Positions 17,814-25,508 of a stretch of DNA of 64,000 bases are shown one piece after another. The position numbers and the translations under genes were made by a program. Source of the stretch: Dehalococcoidia bacterium (lineage in GTDB: Bacteria; Chloroflexota; Dehalococcoidia; GIF9; UBA5629). The number at the start of each line of letters is the position of its first letter. Within the stretch, counting starts at the first letter, position 1. Where the stretch lies: the NCBI GenBank assembly GCA_041653995.1, contig JBAZEK010000001.1:248001-312000 (forward strand), written 5' to 3'. The notes beneath the pieces are model-generated. The model searched no databases. It was not told the origin of the DNA and saw nothing but the letters and a program-made list of their open reading frames with translations.

Positions 17814-18851
17814 ATGGACTTTATTTTGATGTTACTGCAATCGGGCTGGGATACCCTGCTCGACTACCTGTCTCTACATGTTTTAACATGCTTGATCCCG
17901 GCGCTTTTCATCGCCGGCGCCATCTCTGTTTTCGTATCCCAGGCTTCGGTGCTGAAGTATTTCGGGCCCAAAGCCAATAAATGGGTCGCCTACGGGGTCG
18001 GGGCGGTCTCGGGGACCATACTGGCTGTCTGCTCGTGCACCGTGTTGCCGCTTTTCAGTGGAATTTATATTGCCGGCGCGGGCCTTGGCCCGGCCATCGC
18101 TTTTCTTTATTCGGGTCCGGCCATCAACATTCTGGCCATCACATACTCGGCCAGGCTGCTGGGCTGGGATATCGGTTTGGCGCGCGTGGTCGGCGCCGTA
18201 TTTTTCTCGGTCATCATAGGCTTCATAATGGCGTATATCTTCCGAAAAGAGGAGAAGTCCAAGAGCGACGGGCGTTTTGACACGTTATCCGACGCCGAGA
18301 AGGGGAAGCCCTGGTGGCAGGTAATTATATTCTTCGCCATCCTGGTGGGCATCCTGCTGGCGGCGTCCGCTGCACAGTGGATCATACTCGCCGTGCTGTT
18401 TGCGGCGCTCGTGATCGTGCTGTGGCGATGGTTTACGATGGATGAGTTCAAGCTCTGGATGAAGGAGACCTGGCGTTTCCTGGTTCTGATCGTGCCCTGG
18501 CTGTTAGTCGGCGTTTTCATTGCAGGCATCCTTAAGGCGATCATACCGCCCTCTGCGGTGGCAGGATTGGTCGGCGGCAACACCATACTCGGCAACTTGG
18601 TCGCATCGCTTTTCGGCGCCCTTATGTACTTCGCAACTCTGACGGAGGTGCCAATCATCAAGGCCTTCCTCGATATGGGCATGGGCAAGGGACCGGCGCT
18701 GGCGCTGCTGCTGGCAGGCCCCGCGCTGTCGCTGCCCAGCATGCTGGCGCTGGGCAAAATCATGGGCTGGAAGAAGACGTTGACCTATGTAACGCTCGTG
18801 GTTATCATGGCCACCATTACCGGATACATATTCGGACTGATAGATCAATAA
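17814..18851 (+). CDS. COG0701/ArsP-like membrane permease
   Basis: 345 residues with about eight to ten transmembrane helices. It has the family hallmark CSCTVLPLFSGIYIAGAGLG followed by FLYSGPAINI, and a second half with FGALMYFATLTEVPIIKAF and GPALALLLAGPALSLPSM. These permeases recur in arsenic operons; the characterised ArsP exports trivalent organoarsenicals. The Cys-Ser-Cys in the first half may bind the metalloid. The start at 17814 has AAGGAAAGG upstream. It is followed by a small Cys-x-x-Cys redoxin, the usual partner of these permeases. Confidence 0.85.
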   Translation: MDFILMLLQSGWDTLLDYLSLHVLTCLIPALFIAGAISVFVSQASVLKYFGPKANKWVAYGVGAVSGTILAVCSCTVLPLFSGIYIAGAGLGPAIAFLYSGPAINILAITYSARLLGWDIGLARVVGAVFFSVIIGFIMAYIFRKEEKSKSDGRFDTLSDAEKGKPWWQVIIFFAILVGILLAASAAQWIILAVLFAALVIVLWRWFTMDEFKLWMKETWRFLVLIVPWLLVGVFIAGILKAIIPPSAVAGLVGGNTILGNLVASLFGALMYFATLTEVPIIKAFLDMGMGKGPALALLLAGPALSLPSMLALGKIMGWKKTLTYVTLVVIMATITGYIFGLIDQ

Positions 18852-18868
18852 TGCAGGAGGAAAAATTC

Positions 18869-19120
18869 ATGGAAATTAAAGTTCTTGGACCGGGCTGCGC
18901 CAGGTGCCAGAGCCTGGAGAAGACGGTGAAGGACGTTGTGGCCTCACTGAAACTTGACATAAAGGTCGAGGAAGTCAAGGACATGAAGCAGATCATGCAG
19001 TATCCCATATTGATGACGCCCGGCCTGGTGATCAATGGCAAGGTGGTCATGAGCGGCAAGGTTCCGTCCAAAGCTGAGGTCGAGCGCTATATAAGGGATG
19101 CCCTTAATGACGAAGGTTAA
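18869..19120 (+). CDS. Small thioredoxin-fold redox-active disulfide protein
   Basis: 83 residues. The thioredoxin-like fold begins MEIKVLGPGCARCQSLEKTV with an active-site Cys10-x-x-Cys13 and has the cis-Pro loop LMTPGLVINGKVV. Proteins of this family sit beside COG0701 permeases and probably reduce or shuttle thiols or metalloids. The ATG at 18869 is chosen because GGAGG lies eight bases upstream; an in-frame ATG at 18851 would put that site inside the gene. It is cytoplasmic (no signal peptide) and ends the first part of the operon; a 127-base gap follows. Confidence 0.85.
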   Translation: MEIKVLGPGCARCQSLEKTVKDVVASLKLDIKVEEVKDMKQIMQYPILMTPGLVINGKVVMSGKVPSKAEVERYIRDALNDEG

Positions 19121-19247
19121 CCCGGAATGCGGATTATCTTCAGGTCTTCACACAAAATTCACATTAGTAATCTACACTTTTACGTGAAAATTTATCAGGA
19201 ACATATTATGCGATCGCCTGTACATTCAAGGAGGAACATCACCTGAC

Positions 19248-19832
19248 ATGCTGAACTCTATTAAGCTCACAGTCATACCATTATTACTTGTGGGGACCAT
19301 ATTTCTGGGCGCTTGTTCGGCACCGACCGTAAATCCCGCTCCGCCTGCCGGTCAGACCCCGGCACAAGACGTGGCCGAACCTGCTGACCAGCCTGTTTCC
19401 CAACCTCAGGCCGGGGAGAATCCGGTATCCGGGGCGTCAGTTACGGATAATGCCACCACTGTTGCAGAACAACCGCAGTTATCCCCGCCCAGCCGGGTCG
19501 ACGTCATATATTTTCATGTTAATCAGCGCTGTGTGACATGCCTGTGTTTTGAACAACACATTAACTATGTAATTGACACATATTTCCAGGATGCGATAGA
19601 CAGTGGAAAACTGACATATCGCGTATTGAACATACAGAAAGAGGAAAATGTTGATATCGCCAGAAAATATAGAGCAGTTGGTTCGCAGCTGTTTATCAAC
19701 GTAATAGTAAATGGAATCGACAACATCGAGGATATTCAGAGTATCTGGAGCTGGAAGTGCCCGAGCGACCCAAAGCAATTTGAACGCAAGGTGAGGATCA
19801 TTATCGAACAAAGCCTCGAAGAGGTTTCCTGA
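19248..19832 (+). CDS. arsF: ArsF-family thioredoxin-like lipoprotein
   Basis: 194 residues. A signal peptide ends in the lipobox LGAC (Cys23), followed by a Pro/Gln-rich linker (24-80) and a thioredoxin-like domain starting DVIYFHVNQRCVTCLCFEQH with Cys95, Cys98 and Cys100. This matches the ArsF family, the putative partner of ArsG in the arsEFG system for aromatic (amino-substituted) arsenicals. It should be anchored on the outer face of the membrane. The start has AAGGAGG upstream. Its stop overlaps the arsG start, so translation is coupled. The name rests on family resemblance and on being next to an ArsG-like gene. Confidence 0.8.
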   Translation: MLNSIKLTVIPLLLVGTIFLGACSAPTVNPAPPAGQTPAQDVAEPADQPVSQPQAGENPVSGASVTDNATTVAEQPQLSPPSRVDVIYFHVNQRCVTCLCFEQHINYVIDTYFQDAIDSGKLTYRVLNIQKEENVDIARKYRAVGSQLFINVIVNGIDNIEDIQSIWSWKCPSDPKQFERKVRIIIEQSLEEVS

Positions 19833-20551
19833 TGGATCTATCGACCTTGTCGGCAAATACGAGTATACCTGCTTTATCGGCTTTTTTACTCGGGCTGATG
19901 GCCACAGTCGGACCGTGTACCATGGCCACCAATATCGCAGCCCTGGCCTATGTCAGCCGTAATCTGACCAACCGCAAATACGCCATAGCTACAGCGTCAT
20001 TGTACACGCTGGGAAGGATGCTGACATATACTGTGCTTGGCGCAGTCATTATCTTTCTTGGCCTGAGCATACCTGAGGTTTCCCTGTTTCTACAGGATAT
20101 CGGCGAAAAGTTTCTGGGGCCTTTTATGATAGCGATAGGCGTATTGATGCTGTTCATTGACAGGATCTCTTTTGGCGGGGCCGGCAACAACCTGTCCAGT
20201 ATGGGCAGCAAGGTTGCAGAGTGGGGTATAATCGGGGGTCTTCCGCTGGGCGCGCTGTTCGCCCTGGCATTCTGTCCTTATAGCGCCGTGCTGTTTTTTG
20301 CCGTTTTGATTCCGCTGGCCTTTAAGTCTGCCGGCGGCATTGCACTGCCGGCCTTTTTCGCTATTGGAACGGGCTTGCCGGTGCTGCTTTTCGGCCTGCT
20401 GCTCTCTTTCGGGGTAGCCGGTATCTCAAAGTGGGTCGAAGCCATCTCTCGCGGCGAGAAGATAATGCGGATTGCCGTCGCCATTATTTTCATCGGAATA
20501 GGAATATACTACATGCTGCCCTGGTTGAGCTCATTATTCGCAGCCGGATGA
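19832..20551 (+). CDS. arsG: ArsG-family CcdA-like membrane transporter
   Basis: 239 residues, six transmembrane helices of the CcdA/DsbD beta-domain type. Two Cys sit in equivalent helices: LMATVGPCTMATNIAAL (helix 1) and ALFALAFCPYSAVLFFAV (helix 4). This is the paired-Cys arrangement by which CcdA proteins pass electrons across the membrane. ArsG-family members are annotated as efflux permeases for aromatic arsenicals; a reductant-export role is equally possible. It overlaps arsF by one base. Three Cys-Cys lipoproteins and a thioredoxin-like lipoprotein follow, all outward-facing. Confidence 0.82.
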   Translation: MDLSTLSANTSIPALSAFLLGLMATVGPCTMATNIAALAYVSRNLTNRKYAIATASLYTLGRMLTYTVLGAVIIFLGLSIPEVSLFLQDIGEKFLGPFMIAIGVLMLFIDRISFGGAGNNLSSMGSKVAEWGIIGGLPLGALFALAFCPYSAVLFFAVLIPLAFKSAGGIALPAFFAIGTGLPVLLFGLLLSFGVAGISKWVEAISRGEKIMRIAVAIIFIGIGIYYMLPWLSSLFAAG

Positions 20552-20572
20552 TTGTCACAAGGAGAGTACATT

Positions 20573-21298
20573 GTGCGTCAGTTTAATCATATAGGAAGAT
20601 ACTCGCTTATATTGGTTGTACTGGCGATCGCAGTGCAGCTATCCTGTGCTTCGGCTGATAACACAGGCAACCGGCGAAATCATGCGCCCACTATTGAAAA
20701 GCTAAATTATGATAAAACTACGTATCATAACAGGCCGGTTAAGATTGAATGCATTGCCAGTGACATTGACGGCGACAGCCTGATGTATTTGTGGGAATCA
20801 AAGGAAGGCAATATTACAGGCGAAGGCCGAAGTGTGATATGGACGCCGCCAGGCCGTATGCAGAATTATCCTATTAATCTTGTCGTTACGGATGGCAGGG
20901 GTGGAGAGGTTAAAGAGAAAATATATATTATGGTTGTTACGAACGCGGATGGTACTGTTGCACCGAACATAGAGATCAAATTAATATTGGGTGATAACAA
21001 CACCGTATCAATTGAGAATCAGCGCGTGGGAATCTGGACAACCTCAAATATAGTATGTTCCGTTGAAAATGCCGGAGAAGGCGATTTGATATATGAATGG
21101 TCTACAGATTGCGGGAAAATACAGGAGATGAGCGGCCAAGACAGTACAGGGAACAGAATAAGCTGGATCGCACCCGGCGCACAAAGTGATTGTACCGTCA
21201 ACGTAACCGTTATCGATACTCAACAGGGTGTCGAAGCTAAAGGAAAGGTGAGAATTGGCGTATTCTGTTGTGGCAAAGAAATAACTGGAGATAAATGA
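20573..21298 (+). CDS. Ig/PKD-like lipoprotein with C-terminal Cys-Cys (paralogue A)
   Basis: 241 residues. The signal peptide ends at the lipobox QLSC (Cys25). Two tandem Ig/PKD-like domains follow: domain 1 has KIECIASDIDGDSLMYLWES and DGRGGEV; domain 2 begins near NTVSIENQRVGIWTTSNIVC. Between them is the conserved VVTNADGT. The protein ends VFCCGKEITGDK with the Cys pair at about 232-233. The start is GTG at 20573, with AAGGAGAG six bases upstream. It is 22 bases after arsG. I know no named family; it is clearly paralogous to the genes at 21300 and 22453. Function is unknown; surface binding of a metalloid or a thiol partner is a guess. Confidence 0.8.
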   Translation: MRQFNHIGRYSLILVVLAIAVQLSCASADNTGNRRNHAPTIEKLNYDKTTYHNRPVKIECIASDIDGDSLMYLWESKEGNITGEGRSVIWTPPGRMQNYPINLVVTDGRGGEVKEKIYIMVVTNADGTVAPNIEIKLILGDNNTVSIENQRVGIWTTSNIVCSVENAGEGDLIYEWSTDCGKIQEMSGQDSTGNRISWIAPGAQSDCTVNVTVIDTQQGVEAKGKVRIGVFCCGKEITGDK

Positions 21299-21299
21299 G

Positions 21300-22013
21300 A
21301 TGCATGTTATGAAACAATTAAATCCGGCAGGTTTGCTGATCGCTATTTTTGTAACAGTCGCATTTGTGCCGCAGCCGGCTTGTGCTCCCCCTGCTCCCAT
21401 GATCAAGCAGCCGAACCAGTCTCCGGTCATTGAAAGTATAAATTATGCAGCAGATGCCTTTGCCACGATGGATGTGCAGATCGAGTGTCTGGCAAAGGAT
21501 GCAGACAGCGACAATCTTACATACCAGTGGCAGGCAGAGGCAGGGAAAATATCCGGCAGCGGACCGAATGTGACCTGGATGCCGCCGGACAGGATGGGAA
21601 CTTACCCGATAACGCTGGTTGTCAGCGATGGCAAAGGTGGTGTAGCAACTGAGAACATCAGCATCAGGGTTGTTACCAACGCGGACGGGACGGCCACTCC
21701 GATAGTGGAGGTCAGGTTGAAGCTGGGAGAGGCTGAGCCGGTCATAGTCGATAAACAGCGCGTCCGGATCTGGATGACGACCGACATTCTCTGCATAGTG
21801 GAAAATGCTGATAGCAGTAATCTTACCTATATATGGTCTGCCACCGGAGGCGAGATTAAAGACAAAGGTTTGGAAACAAGTGAAGCTAATAAAATTAGGT
21901 GGAAAGCGCCCGGTATCCGTGGAGACTATAAGATCATGGTTACAGTAAGAAATGCCCGGGGTCAAGAAGCCAAGGGAGAGGTGAACATCAACGTCTTCTG
22001 CTGCGGAAACTGA
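21300..22013 (+). CDS. Ig/PKD-like lipoprotein with C-terminal Cys-Cys (paralogue B)
   Basis: 237 residues, the same architecture as its neighbour: signal peptide with a weak lipobox (QPAC), domain 1 with QIECLAKDADSDNLTYQWQA and SDGKGGVA, linker VVTNADGTATP, domain 2 with TTDILCIVENADSSNLTYIW, and the end NVFCCGN with the Cys pair at 234-235. Each Ig domain has one Cys at the same strand position, so the mature protein keeps four conserved Cys apart from the lipid Cys. The ATG at 21300 has GGAG nine bases upstream. It starts two bases after paralogue A ends and overlaps the next gene's start. Confidence 0.8.
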   Translation: MHVMKQLNPAGLLIAIFVTVAFVPQPACAPPAPMIKQPNQSPVIESINYAADAFATMDVQIECLAKDADSDNLTYQWQAEAGKISGSGPNVTWMPPDRMGTYPITLVVSDGKGGVATENISIRVVTNADGTATPIVEVRLKLGEAEPVIVDKQRVRIWMTTDILCIVENADSSNLTYIWSATGGEIKDKGLETSEANKIRWKAPGIRGDYKIMVTVRNARGQEAKGEVNINVFCCGN

Positions 22014-22456
22014 TGATGGATTACGAGGACATGACGCACAATCTAAAAGTTATGTTCCAAGTATTGATATTACTGGCATGTACAGTTCCTATATGCGTCA
22101 GCACGGGATGTTCGGCATTTACGGATTTATTCATTGAGAAAGATCTGACTGAGATTCCACTTGACCAGGTGCTGAAAAACGGTAAACCCACATTGGTCGA
22201 CTTTGGCTGGCGCGACTGTGAACCATGCAAGAAGATGAAAATTGTTCTTGGAAGTCTCGAGTACAAATATCGTGGAAAGCTAAACTTTGTAATCGTGGAA
22301 GCATACAACCACAGGGACCTGATGGACAGGTATAAAATTAATGCCATACCTGTGCAGATATTATTCGATGGCAGCGAGCACGAACTTGTCAGGCATGCGG
22401 GATTCTGGCCTGAAGAGGATATAATTGTGGAATTAATCAAGGCGGGGATTAATTGA
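22013..22456 (+). CDS. Thioredoxin-like lipoprotein (Cys-x-x-Cys)
   Basis: 147 residues. A hydrophobic segment (about 12-30) ends in STGC, a likely lipid-attachment Cys. The thioredoxin fold follows with LVDFGWRDCEPCKKMKIVL (active-site CEPC) and the cis-Pro loop INAIPVQILFDG. It is probably an outward-facing disulfide reductase or thiol carrier that could receive electrons from the CcdA-like ArsG. It sits between paralogues B and C with start-stop overlaps on both sides (ATGA-type at 22013, TTGA at 22453), so the four genes are tightly coupled. The exact start among several Met codons is uncertain. Confidence 0.8.
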   Translation: MMDYEDMTHNLKVMFQVLILLACTVPICVSTGCSAFTDLFIEKDLTEIPLDQVLKNGKPTLVDFGWRDCEPCKKMKIVLGSLEYKYRGKLNFVIVEAYNHRDLMDRYKINAIPVQILFDGSEHELVRHAGFWPEEDIIVELIKAGIN

Positions 22457-23139
22457 GGACAAGATTAATTGCTTTCATTGTCCTAACAGTGTTGATGTTA
22501 TCGGGATGCAACTCTTTTAAAACATCCTGTGAAGCTCCCAACAACTCCCCGATTATAGAATCGGTTACATGCACTAACGATGTTTGGGCTTTAGCTGAGA
22601 ATGAATTGGTCTGTGAAGCCAGCGATCCCGACGGCGACAGCCTTAATTATGAGTGGTCAACCGCTGACGGTAAAATAATAGGTAGTGGAGCGAGAATGAC
22701 ATGGGTTTCACCAGATACCATGGGTACTTACATTGTTTCAGTCAAAGTATCCGATAGCAAAGGTGGTGAGGCTCGACAGACAGTATCTGTACGTGTGTTG
22801 ACCAATGCTGATGGCACTACGGCGCCGTCTGTAACGTTAAAGATGTCTTTTGATTCTTCCGAAATTGTCACTGAGAATAGAACTGTCAAAGTTGGTACCG
22901 CGACTAAAATTATCTGCGATGTCAAAGATGCGGCTGGTAAGAAATTGAGGTATGAATGGTCTGCCGGTGGAGGTAGGCTGAAAGGGGCGAATGCTGACGA
23001 AAAAACCTGGTCCACTGTTTTTTGGACGGCGCCGCCTCTCACGCAGGAATATACAGTCGACGTTACCGTCAGGGATGAACAGGACAATGCAGTGGAGGGT
23101 CGCGTGATGTTCGACGTGTTTTGCTGCCCGAGGAATTAG
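22453..23139 (+). CDS. Ig/PKD-like lipoprotein with C-terminal Cys-Cys (paralogue C)
   Basis: 228 residues. The signal peptide ends at the lipobox LSGC. Domain 1 has ELVCEASDPDGDSLNYEWST and SDSKGGEA, the linker is VLTNADGTTAP, and domain 2 has TKIICDVKDAAGKKLRYEWS. The protein ends DVFCCPRN (Cys pair at 224-225). It shares with paralogues A and B one Cys per Ig domain and the terminal Phe-Cys-Cys. The start is TTG at 22453, overlapping the stop of the thioredoxin-like gene. It is the last gene of the first arsenic unit. Confidence 0.8.
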   Translation: MRTRLIAFIVLTVLMLSGCNSFKTSCEAPNNSPIIESVTCTNDVWALAENELVCEASDPDGDSLNYEWSTADGKIIGSGARMTWVSPDTMGTYIVSVKVSDSKGGEARQTVSVRVLTNADGTTAPSVTLKMSFDSSEIVTENRTVKVGTATKIICDVKDAAGKKLRYEWSAGGGRLKGANADEKTWSTVFWTAPPLTQEYTVDVTVRDEQDNAVEGRVMFDVFCCPRN

Positions 23140-23190
23140 AACGCAAGGCCAGCCGATTAAAAGGCGCATTTAATTCACAGCTATCCCTAT

Positions 23191-23227
23191 TTGACAGCAA
23201 GTTTTTAATGCTTATATAATTAGAAAA
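23191..23227 (+). promoter_or_regulatory. Consensus promoter giving a leaderless arsR message, with overlapping operator
   Basis: TTGACA (23191-23196), an 18-base spacer and TATAAT (23215-23220) are full consensus. The ATG at 23228 begins seven bases after the -10 box, where transcription should start, and there is no Shine-Dalgarno. A TTAGA/TCTAA inverted repeat with a 6-base centre straddles the ATG, a likely ArsR operator. Confidence 0.7.
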
Positions 23228-23557
23228 ATGTCTAAATCTATAACTCTGGACCTTCAGCAATACGCAGATATTTTTAAAGCGTTGTCTAACGTAACCAGAT
23301 TAAAGATTTTCATGCGACTGGCCAGTTGCAGTGTTGACGATGATACTTGGAATTTGGATGGACAAATCTGCGAATGCGTCGGTATGCTGGGCAAAGACCT
23401 GGGTGTGTCTGCTCCGACGGTCTCGCACCACCTCAAGGAGCTTAAGCGCGCTGGTTTGATCAAGATGAAGAGGCGGGGGCAGCGTATTGAATGCTGGGTT
23501 GATCCCGATATATACGCTGCTTTGGAGAAATTTCTACAGCAAACAAATCCCGGCTGA
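23228..23557 (+). CDS. ArsR-family transcriptional repressor (second copy)
   Basis: 109 residues, winged helix. The N-terminal helix pair is YADIFKALSNVTRLKIFMRL and the recognition helix is APTVSHHLKELKRAGLIKMK. Possible sensor Cys are Cys34 and the CEC pair at 48 and 50 (QICECVGML), a different layout from the first ArsR, so it may sense another metalloid or organoarsenical. It heads a second unit: membrane thioredoxin-like protein, CcdA-like protein and ArsD. The message appears leaderless. Confidence 0.85.
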   Translation: MSKSITLDLQQYADIFKALSNVTRLKIFMRLASCSVDDDTWNLDGQICECVGMLGKDLGVSAPTVSHHLKELKRAGLIKMKRRGQRIECWVDPDIYAALEKFLQQTNPG

Positions 23558-23603
23558 AAAAATTACCTGGAAAATTCGAATTGTCTAGAAAAGGAGATTT
23601 GTA

Positions 23604-24161
23604 ATGGATAATGAATCAAAGGCCAATCATAATCGCATGAAGTGGTGGAAAATTGGCCTGTGCGCCCTGGGTTTACTTATGATTGCTGGCGCAATTACAT
23701 ATACCCTGGTCATTCGCAATGCTGGCACCAACGTATCATCCGATGCAGCATCCACACCTGCAGCAATGGCAAAAAATGAGCAAACTTCAACAGGTATCAG
23801 TGAATTAAACTGGGTAAAAACTGTAAGTCAGAAGTTTATTAACAGTGAGTTTATCTTTGTTATTCTGCCAGGCAGCGCTGATGCTACGAAAACGGTCGAT
23901 CAAACTGTTGCCGGTACCATCGATAAGATCAGGGGTGATGGCTCTGTAGTTGACGTATATACGTTAAGTGCCCAGGACCCTGAGTTCCAGATTACGGCCG
24001 ATAGGTTGAAAATCTCGAAATTCCCGACGGTTTTATTATTTGCTTCCACGGGCAATGGGGCCATCATCAGTGGTGATATAACTGAGACAAAGTTACTGCA
24101 AGCTTATCTTACGGTGCAACAGACTTGTATACCCGGCAATTCAGGTTGCTGCCCCAAATAA
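23604..24161 (+). CDS. Membrane-anchored thioredoxin-fold protein lacking Cys-x-x-Cys
   Basis: 185 residues. One N-terminal membrane helix (about 15-37) is followed by a Ser/Thr/Ala linker and a thioredoxin-like domain (about 65-170) recognisable from FIFVILPGSADATKT and the cis-Pro region ISKFPTVLLFAST. The usual active-site Cys pair is missing. The only Cys in the outer part are at the end (TCIPGNSGCCPK), again including a vicinal pair. AAGGAG precedes the ATG. It lies just before the ccdA-like gene and may act as its extracytoplasmic partner; that is inference. Confidence 0.72.
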   Translation: MDNESKANHNRMKWWKIGLCALGLLMIAGAITYTLVIRNAGTNVSSDAASTPAAMAKNEQTSTGISELNWVKTVSQKFINSEFIFVILPGSADATKTVDQTVAGTIDKIRGDGSVVDVYTLSAQDPEFQITADRLKISKFPTVLLFASTGNGAIISGDITETKLLQAYLTVQQTCIPGNSGCCPK

Positions 24162-24180
24162 GGGACTACGTGATACTAAT

Positions 24181-24882
24181 ATGGAAGAGTGGATAAAACA
24201 GGTTTTTTCGGCGCCTGAATTTGGCGTATTGGTACTGCCTGCGGGATTTTTATTCGGTCTGATAACGGCTTTAGCATGTCTTGCCTGTAGTGCTCCCATA
24301 ATCGCAGCCGTCATCGGTTATGCCGGCTCGCGTGAGGGTCAATACAAAAGGGACATTTTTGTGTTAGCCGGATTCTTTATGCTGGGAACGGTACTGGCTC
24401 TATCCGTGGCCGGTTTGCTGATCGGATACCTTGGCCAGGCTGCAAGCAGCACATTCGGCCTGTACGGCAAGATATTGATAGCCATAGTCGTGATATTCTT
24501 TGGTTTTGCGGCTCTGAATATCCTTCCCTTTAAACTGCCCTCAATTAACCTTTCAAATAGTAAACTGCCCGGGGGATTACTGGGCGCTTCGATATTTGGC
24601 CTGGGTGTGGGAGCAGCAAGCACAGCGTTCACAATGGGCTGCTGTGGACCCGTGCTGCTTCCCATCGTCCTCGGCCTATCGATGTTAAAAGGCCAGCCCG
24701 GGTGGGGTGCCCTGATACTTGCCGTGTTTGCCATTGGTTACAGCCTTCCCATGGTTGCCCTAATACTGGGTGTAGGTGTCGGCAGACTCTCAATAATATC
24801 CAATAAAATTGCGGGACCGATCCGTATAGCATCGGGTGTAATACTGATCGCTGCCGGATTCTGGCTGCTGTTTACACTCTGA
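24181..24882 (+). CDS. CcdA/DsbD-like transmembrane thiol-transfer protein
   Basis: 233 residues, six helices. Cys are in helix 1 (TALACLACSAP) and helix 4 (AFTMGCCGPVLLPIVLGL), the CcdA arrangement with extra Cys. Proteins of this kind carry reducing equivalents from cytoplasmic thioredoxin to extracytoplasmic partners. It is the second CcdA-like protein of the island after ArsG. The start is 20 bases after the preceding gene with no strong ribosome-binding site, suggesting coupling. Confidence 0.82.
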   Translation: MEEWIKQVFSAPEFGVLVLPAGFLFGLITALACLACSAPIIAAVIGYAGSREGQYKRDIFVLAGFFMLGTVLALSVAGLLIGYLGQAASSTFGLYGKILIAIVVIFFGFAALNILPFKLPSINLSNSKLPGGLLGASIFGLGVGAASTAFTMGCCGPVLLPIVLGLSMLKGQPGWGALILAVFAIGYSLPMVALILGVGVGRLSIISNKIAGPIRIASGVILIAAGFWLLFTL

Positions 24883-24927
24883 TCAGTTCAGTCTTAAATA
24901 AGATGAAGCTATGGGAGGAAGACTAAT

Positions 24928-24990
24928 ATGAACAAAGCAACAGTGGCACTGGCAAGCCTGTTTATATTGGTGCTTGCCCATAGAAGTTGA
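24928..24990 (+). CDS. 20-codon micro-ORF with strong ribosome-binding site (possible gene remnant)
   Basis: A GGAGG site eight bases before an ATG opens MNKATVALASLFILVLAHRS then stop. The peptide looks like a signal sequence or a single hydrophobic helix. It could be a real small membrane peptide or the 5' remnant of a deleted secreted protein; the next gene starts 38 bases later. I cannot decide from sequence alone. Confidence 0.4.
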   Translation: MNKATVALASLFILVLAHRS

Positions 24991-25028
24991 ATAAATGTAA
25001 ATAACGAGTTTTGATAAGGGGAAATCTG

Positions 25029-25508
25029 GTGAATACAAAAATTATTATTTACGAATCGGACATGTGCTGTTCCAGTGGTGTATGCGGTCCCAGTCCGGAT
25101 GAATCCTTGATTAAACTGCAAGATGCTCTTGATAAACTAAAGGATTTGGGTGCCAAGGTCGAGCGCTACAGCATCACAGGAAACCCGAAGAAATTCAGGG
25201 AAAACCCTGAGATTACCAAGCTTATGCAGGAACGCCAGATCAAAGCGCTGCCGATTACTACCTGGAATGGGAAGGTTGTTAAGGTGGGTAGTTATCCAAG
25301 TATTGATGAATTTAAAAAGTATATGGAGGACGGCAATACAGAATTGTCAGCATCAGCTTCAGTAACACCTGGCAGTGAAGTTTGTTGTTCCGGACAAGAA
25401 ACAACTGGCAATCAAGGCTGCTGTGCCCCGCAGAACTCCTGCGATATAAGTTGCGGTCCGAGCTATAAGAATAATACTGACATCAATACCCGGGGCAAGT
25501 GCTGCTAA
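25029..25508 (+). CDS. arsD: ArsD-like arsenite metallochaperone with Cys-rich tail
   Basis: 159 residues. It starts MNTKIIIYESDMCCSSGVCG, whose Cys13, Cys14 and Cys19 match the three arsenite-binding Cys of ArsD. The thioredoxin-like body has IKALPITTWNGKVV. The tail carries VCCSGQ, GCCAPQNSCDISCG and GKCC, more vicinal pairs than ordinary ArsD. In the family ArsD hands As(III) to the ArsA ATPase, but no arsA is visible, so the recipient here is unknown. The GTG at 25029 is chosen because AAGGGG lies seven bases upstream; an in-frame TTG at 25011 overlaps it. The 3' end overlaps the convergent tsaC by four bases. Confidence 0.88.
   Translation: MNTKIIIYESDMCCSSGVCGPSPDESLIKLQDALDKLKDLGAKVERYSITGNPKKFRENPEITKLMQERQIKALPITTWNGKVVKVGSYPSIDEFKKYMEDGNTELSASASVTPGSEVCCSGQETTGNQGCCAPQNSCDISCGPSYKNNTDINTRGKCC

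Noticed and set aside
23069..23260. 63-codon minus-strand frame
   Set aside because: It crosses the consensus promoter and start of the second arsR and has no homology.
24909..25121. 70-codon minus-strand frame over the arsD start
   Set aside because: It is antisense to arsD and the micro-ORF with no recognisable features.
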